A stretch of 6,446 nucleotides of DNA from Dehalococcoidia bacterium (GTDB lineage: Bacteria; Chloroflexota; Dehalococcoidia; Dehalococcoidales; UBA1222). Below the pieces are notes generated by a model. It had not been told where the DNA came from and ran no database searches. It saw nothing but the letters and a program-made list of their open reading frames with translations. Shown here piece after piece: positions 4,586 through 6,446 of the stretch; position 1 is the stretch's first letter, and every line of letters begins with the position of its first letter. Position numbers and translations under genes: made by a program. Location of the stretch: NCBI GenBank assembly GCA_009786345.1, contig WQTJ01000089.1, positions 1 to 6,446 on the forward strand, written 5' to 3'.

Positions 4586-5839
4586 ATGCAGAATATCAAC
4601 CTTTCCCACAAAATACAAAAGTACATACCGGCTGAAGTGCTAGATATCATATGTGCTACAGCGCGTTTAGCACAGAAACATGGGCAAAACCTATACTTGG
4701 CAGGAGGTGCAGTACGCGACATACTGCTTGAGTATCAGGCAACAGATATAGACCTCGTACTGGAAGGCGATGCAATAGCCATAGCACAGCAACTAGCCGC
4801 AGAAACAAGCAACAACATTATTCTGCATACGGAATTTCTTACTGCCAAACTACAACTGCCATCTTTCAATCTAGACCTAGCAAGCGCACGCAGAGAAAGT
4901 TACCCACATCCCGGATCTTTACCGATAGTACATCCTGCTGATATAAGCACTGATTTGAGGCGGCGTGATTTCAGTATCAATGCTATGGCTATTTCGCTTA
5001 ATGAAGAAAGCTATGGGCAACTGCTGGATGAATGCGATGGCTTGACTGATATTCACAACCAGCTTATACGGGTCTTGCACACGCAGAGTTTTCGCGACGA
5101 CGCCACTCGCATGTGGCGTGCCGTAAGGTACGAGCAGCGACTGGGTTTCCAAATAGAAAGCACAACAAAAGTCCTATTACAGCAAAGCCTGCACATGTTG
5201 AATAGCATCAGCGGAGAACGATTGTGGTATGAACTAGAATGCATTTTCGGTGAAAAACTGCCGGAAAAAACACTATCGCGGGCAGGCGAATTGGGCTTGC
5301 TACACTATATACATCCACAGATAGACAGCCATAATTTACTGGGGACATGGTATGACCAAGCAAGGCAGATGAGTTTGCCGCAAAAGCCGGAAATAGGGTT
5401 GTACCTAGCGCTGCTACTGTATCGTTTGGAAGCAGAAGAATGCGAAAAAGTTGCCAAATTACTTAAGCTAAATAAAAACCTTTCGCGTACCTTACGTGAC
5501 AGCGCGAAAATAAAAGGTTCCGCAGCGCTGCTTGATGACATCACTTTGCCACCCAGTTTTATTTACCATACCCTTTGCAGTTACGATGCAACCGCCATTA
5601 AAGCCAGCCTAATCGCCTCAACAGCTGAAAACGTACGGCGGCATATTCAGCTGTATTTGGAACAACTACGTTATGTCAAACCAATTCTCAGTGGTAAAGA
5701 CCTGATCTCTCTAGGAATAAAACCAGGGCCCAACATCAATGCGCTACTAAACCATTTGTTAGATGCGCGCTTAGATGGAAAAACCAGTAGTCGCGAAGAT
5801 GAAATACGATTATTGGAACTCCTTAACTGGCTCGTTTAA
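4586..5839 (+). CDS. cca: CCA tRNA nucleotidyltransferase / poly(A) polymerase family protein
   Basis: This enzyme adds or repairs the CCA end of tRNAs using CTP and ATP (class II, Pol beta fold). From the ATG at 4586 it has 417 residues: LAGGAVRD (38-45), the metal-binding DID (54-56), DLASARRESY (97-106), RRDFSINAMA (126-135), DDATRMWRAVRYEQRLGF (171-188, nucleotide-selecting neck region), SGERLWYEL (209-217) and a helical tail ending in the common LISLGIKPGP (373-382) and ARLDGKTSSREDE (394-406) motifs. The frame is open back to an ATG at 4433, which would add 51 residues. That extension has no conserved motif, no ribosome site and contains the extended -10 box, so I reject it. No HD phosphohydrolase motif is evident. 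Poly(A) polymerase activity cannot be excluded from sequence. The gene is divergent from the P-loop/dCMP deaminase operon and convergent with ispE. Confidence 0.88.
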   Translation: MQNINLSHKIQKYIPAEVLDIICATARLAQKHGQNLYLAGGAVRDILLEYQATDIDLVLEGDAIAIAQQLAAETSNNIILHTEFLTAKLQLPSFNLDLASARRESYPHPGSLPIVHPADISTDLRRRDFSINAMAISLNEESYGQLLDECDGLTDIHNQLIRVLHTQSFRDDATRMWRAVRYEQRLGFQIESTTKVLLQQSLHMLNSISGERLWYELECIFGEKLPEKTLSRAGELGLLHYIHPQIDSHNLLGTWYDQARQMSLPQKPEIGLYLALLLYRLEAEECEKVAKLLKLNKNLSRTLRDSAKIKGSAALLDDITLPPSFIYHTLCSYDATAIKASLIASTAENVRRHIQLYLEQLRYVKPILSGKDLISLGIKPGPNINALLNHLLDARLDGKTSSREDEIRLLELLNWLV

Positions 5840-5934
5840 AACTTTGTCAGATACAGCGTTATAATCCAAAAGCGTATACGTCAGATAGAAATAAAGAATA
5901 GCGATAACAGATTTTTGCACGGCTTAATTGCAGC
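5840..5934. other. Convergent gap between cca and ispE
   Basis: This 95-bp stretch between two convergent genes holds an 8-base direct repeat, GTCAGATA (5846-5853 and 5880-5887, 34 bp apart), and a small palindrome CGTATACG (5873-5880). No convincing terminator hairpin with a T-run is visible. Confidence 0.4.
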
Positions 5935-6446
5935 CTACACCACAGGACCGCAAGTAGTAGCCAAACAGGCATTCATACCAGCATTCTGTAAACACTGTTG
6001 CACACAAACGGCTTGTGATTCATTATTAAATAGTGCAAAGATGGTAGGCCCCGCACCTGCCAGATGCACCGGAACACCAGCCGCTTGCTGAAATTTCGTC
6101 CAGTAGTGTTCCAAACCTGAAAAAGCTGTCAAAGCCACCTTTTCAAAAACGTTGGATAAATCCTCTGAAGTAATTGTTGCGCCATGTGACAACCGCAGTG
6201 CCAGCGCATCAGTATATTCTCCTTGTGTTAAGTGCTCATGGTTCAACATAGAATACATAGTCGCTGTCTTGGAAGTTAGCTTGGGTACATCCGGAAACAA
6301 AAGTACCAGCCAAGCACGAGGCATTTCAGGAAGCGTCTTTATAATATCGCCTCTTCCTTGAGCTAGCGCAGTGCCGCCGTTAAAGAAAAACGGCATATCT
6401 GCACCCAGTGTTGACGCCAAATTTATCAGGTCACTACTTTGCACGC
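5935..6446 (-). CDS. ispE: 4-diphosphocytidyl-2-C-methyl-D-erythritol kinase, C-terminal part (5' end outside window)
   Basis: IspE is the GHMP-family kinase that phosphorylates CDP-methylerythritol in the MEP isoprenoid pathway. About 170 residues are visible, against a family length of about 280-300. The frame is open to the right edge, so the ATG at 6444 is internal: the residues after it (SSDLINLASTLGADMPFFF) align with the middle of IspE (LGxDxPFFL-x-GGTALAxGRG). That segment continues as NGGTALAQGRGD. The C-terminal GHMP motif 3 is VHLAGAGPTIFALF, where many homologues have SGSGPT. The ATP-binding motif GGGLGGGSSDA would lie in the missing N-terminal half, outside the window. The gene converges with cca and ends at TAG 5937-5935. 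Confidence 0.92.
   Translation of the reverse strand, partial: VQSSDLINLASTLGADMPFFFNGGTALAQGRGDIIKTLPEMPRAWLVLLFPDVPKLTSKTATMYSMLNHEHLTQGEYTDALALRLSHGATITSEDLSNVFEKVALTAFSGLEHYWTKFQQAAGVPVHLAGAGPTIFALFNNESQAVCVQQCLQNAGMNACLATTCGPVV

Noticed and set aside
5844..5865. TTGTCA followed by TATAAT between cca and ispE, as a promoter
   Set aside because: The spacer is only 10 bp, and the position between two convergent genes offers nothing downstream to transcribe.
5846..5887. Repeated GTCAGATA (34 bp apart) as a functional element
   Set aside because: Only two 8-base copies in a short AT-rich gap; no further structure supports it.

Overview
The window carries housekeeping genes of a moderately AT-rich bacterium. 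The best guess for the organism is a Dehalococcoidia-like Chloroflexota. This rests on the poly(A) polymerase-type CCA enzyme, the dCMP deaminase coupled to a UPF0200-like P-loop protein, and the archaeal-style dUTPase, all of which resemble what I remember of that class. It is an inference from remembered family sequences, not a database result.

Left part (+ strand). Positions 1-628 hold the C-terminal third of selB, the selenocysteine elongation factor, cut by the left edge. A 442-bp gap follows. It contains three diverged 23-bp tandem repeats directly after the selB stop, then a 57-codon remnant that looks like the C-terminus of a DUF4143/AAA ATPase, then the upstream region of efp. Next comes a tight three-gene cluster, efp - epmA - dut. 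EF-P has the modifiable loop lysine, EpmA is the LysRS-like enzyme that attaches beta-lysine to it, and the dUTPase overlaps epmA by 4 bp.

Middle part (- strand). A two-gene operon converges on dut: a P-loop NTPase (UPF0200/dephospho-CoA kinase-like) followed by dCMP deaminase, overlapping by 4 bp. A good sigma70-type promoter (TTGTTA-N17-TATAAT) and an AAGGAG ribosome site precede it. The dUTPase and the dCMP deaminase both yield dUMP, the thymidylate precursor, so two convergent transcription units feed one pool.

Right part. A CCA-adding/poly(A) polymerase-type tRNA nucleotidyltransferase is transcribed to the right, divergently from the P-loop/deaminase operon. It probably starts at 4586 rather than at the first in-frame ATG (4433), because an extended -10 box (TGCTATAAT) sits just upstream of 4586, which would give an almost leaderless mRNA. 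It converges with ispE (MEP isoprenoid pathway), whose N-terminal part lies beyond the right edge.

I saw no rRNA, tRNA, CRISPR array, complete mobile element or clear rho-independent terminator, and no obviously new multi-gene system. The points most worth a second look are the 23-bp repeats with the adjacent ATPase remnant, the probable leaderless cca start, and the pairing of the UPF0200-like protein with dCMP deaminase.
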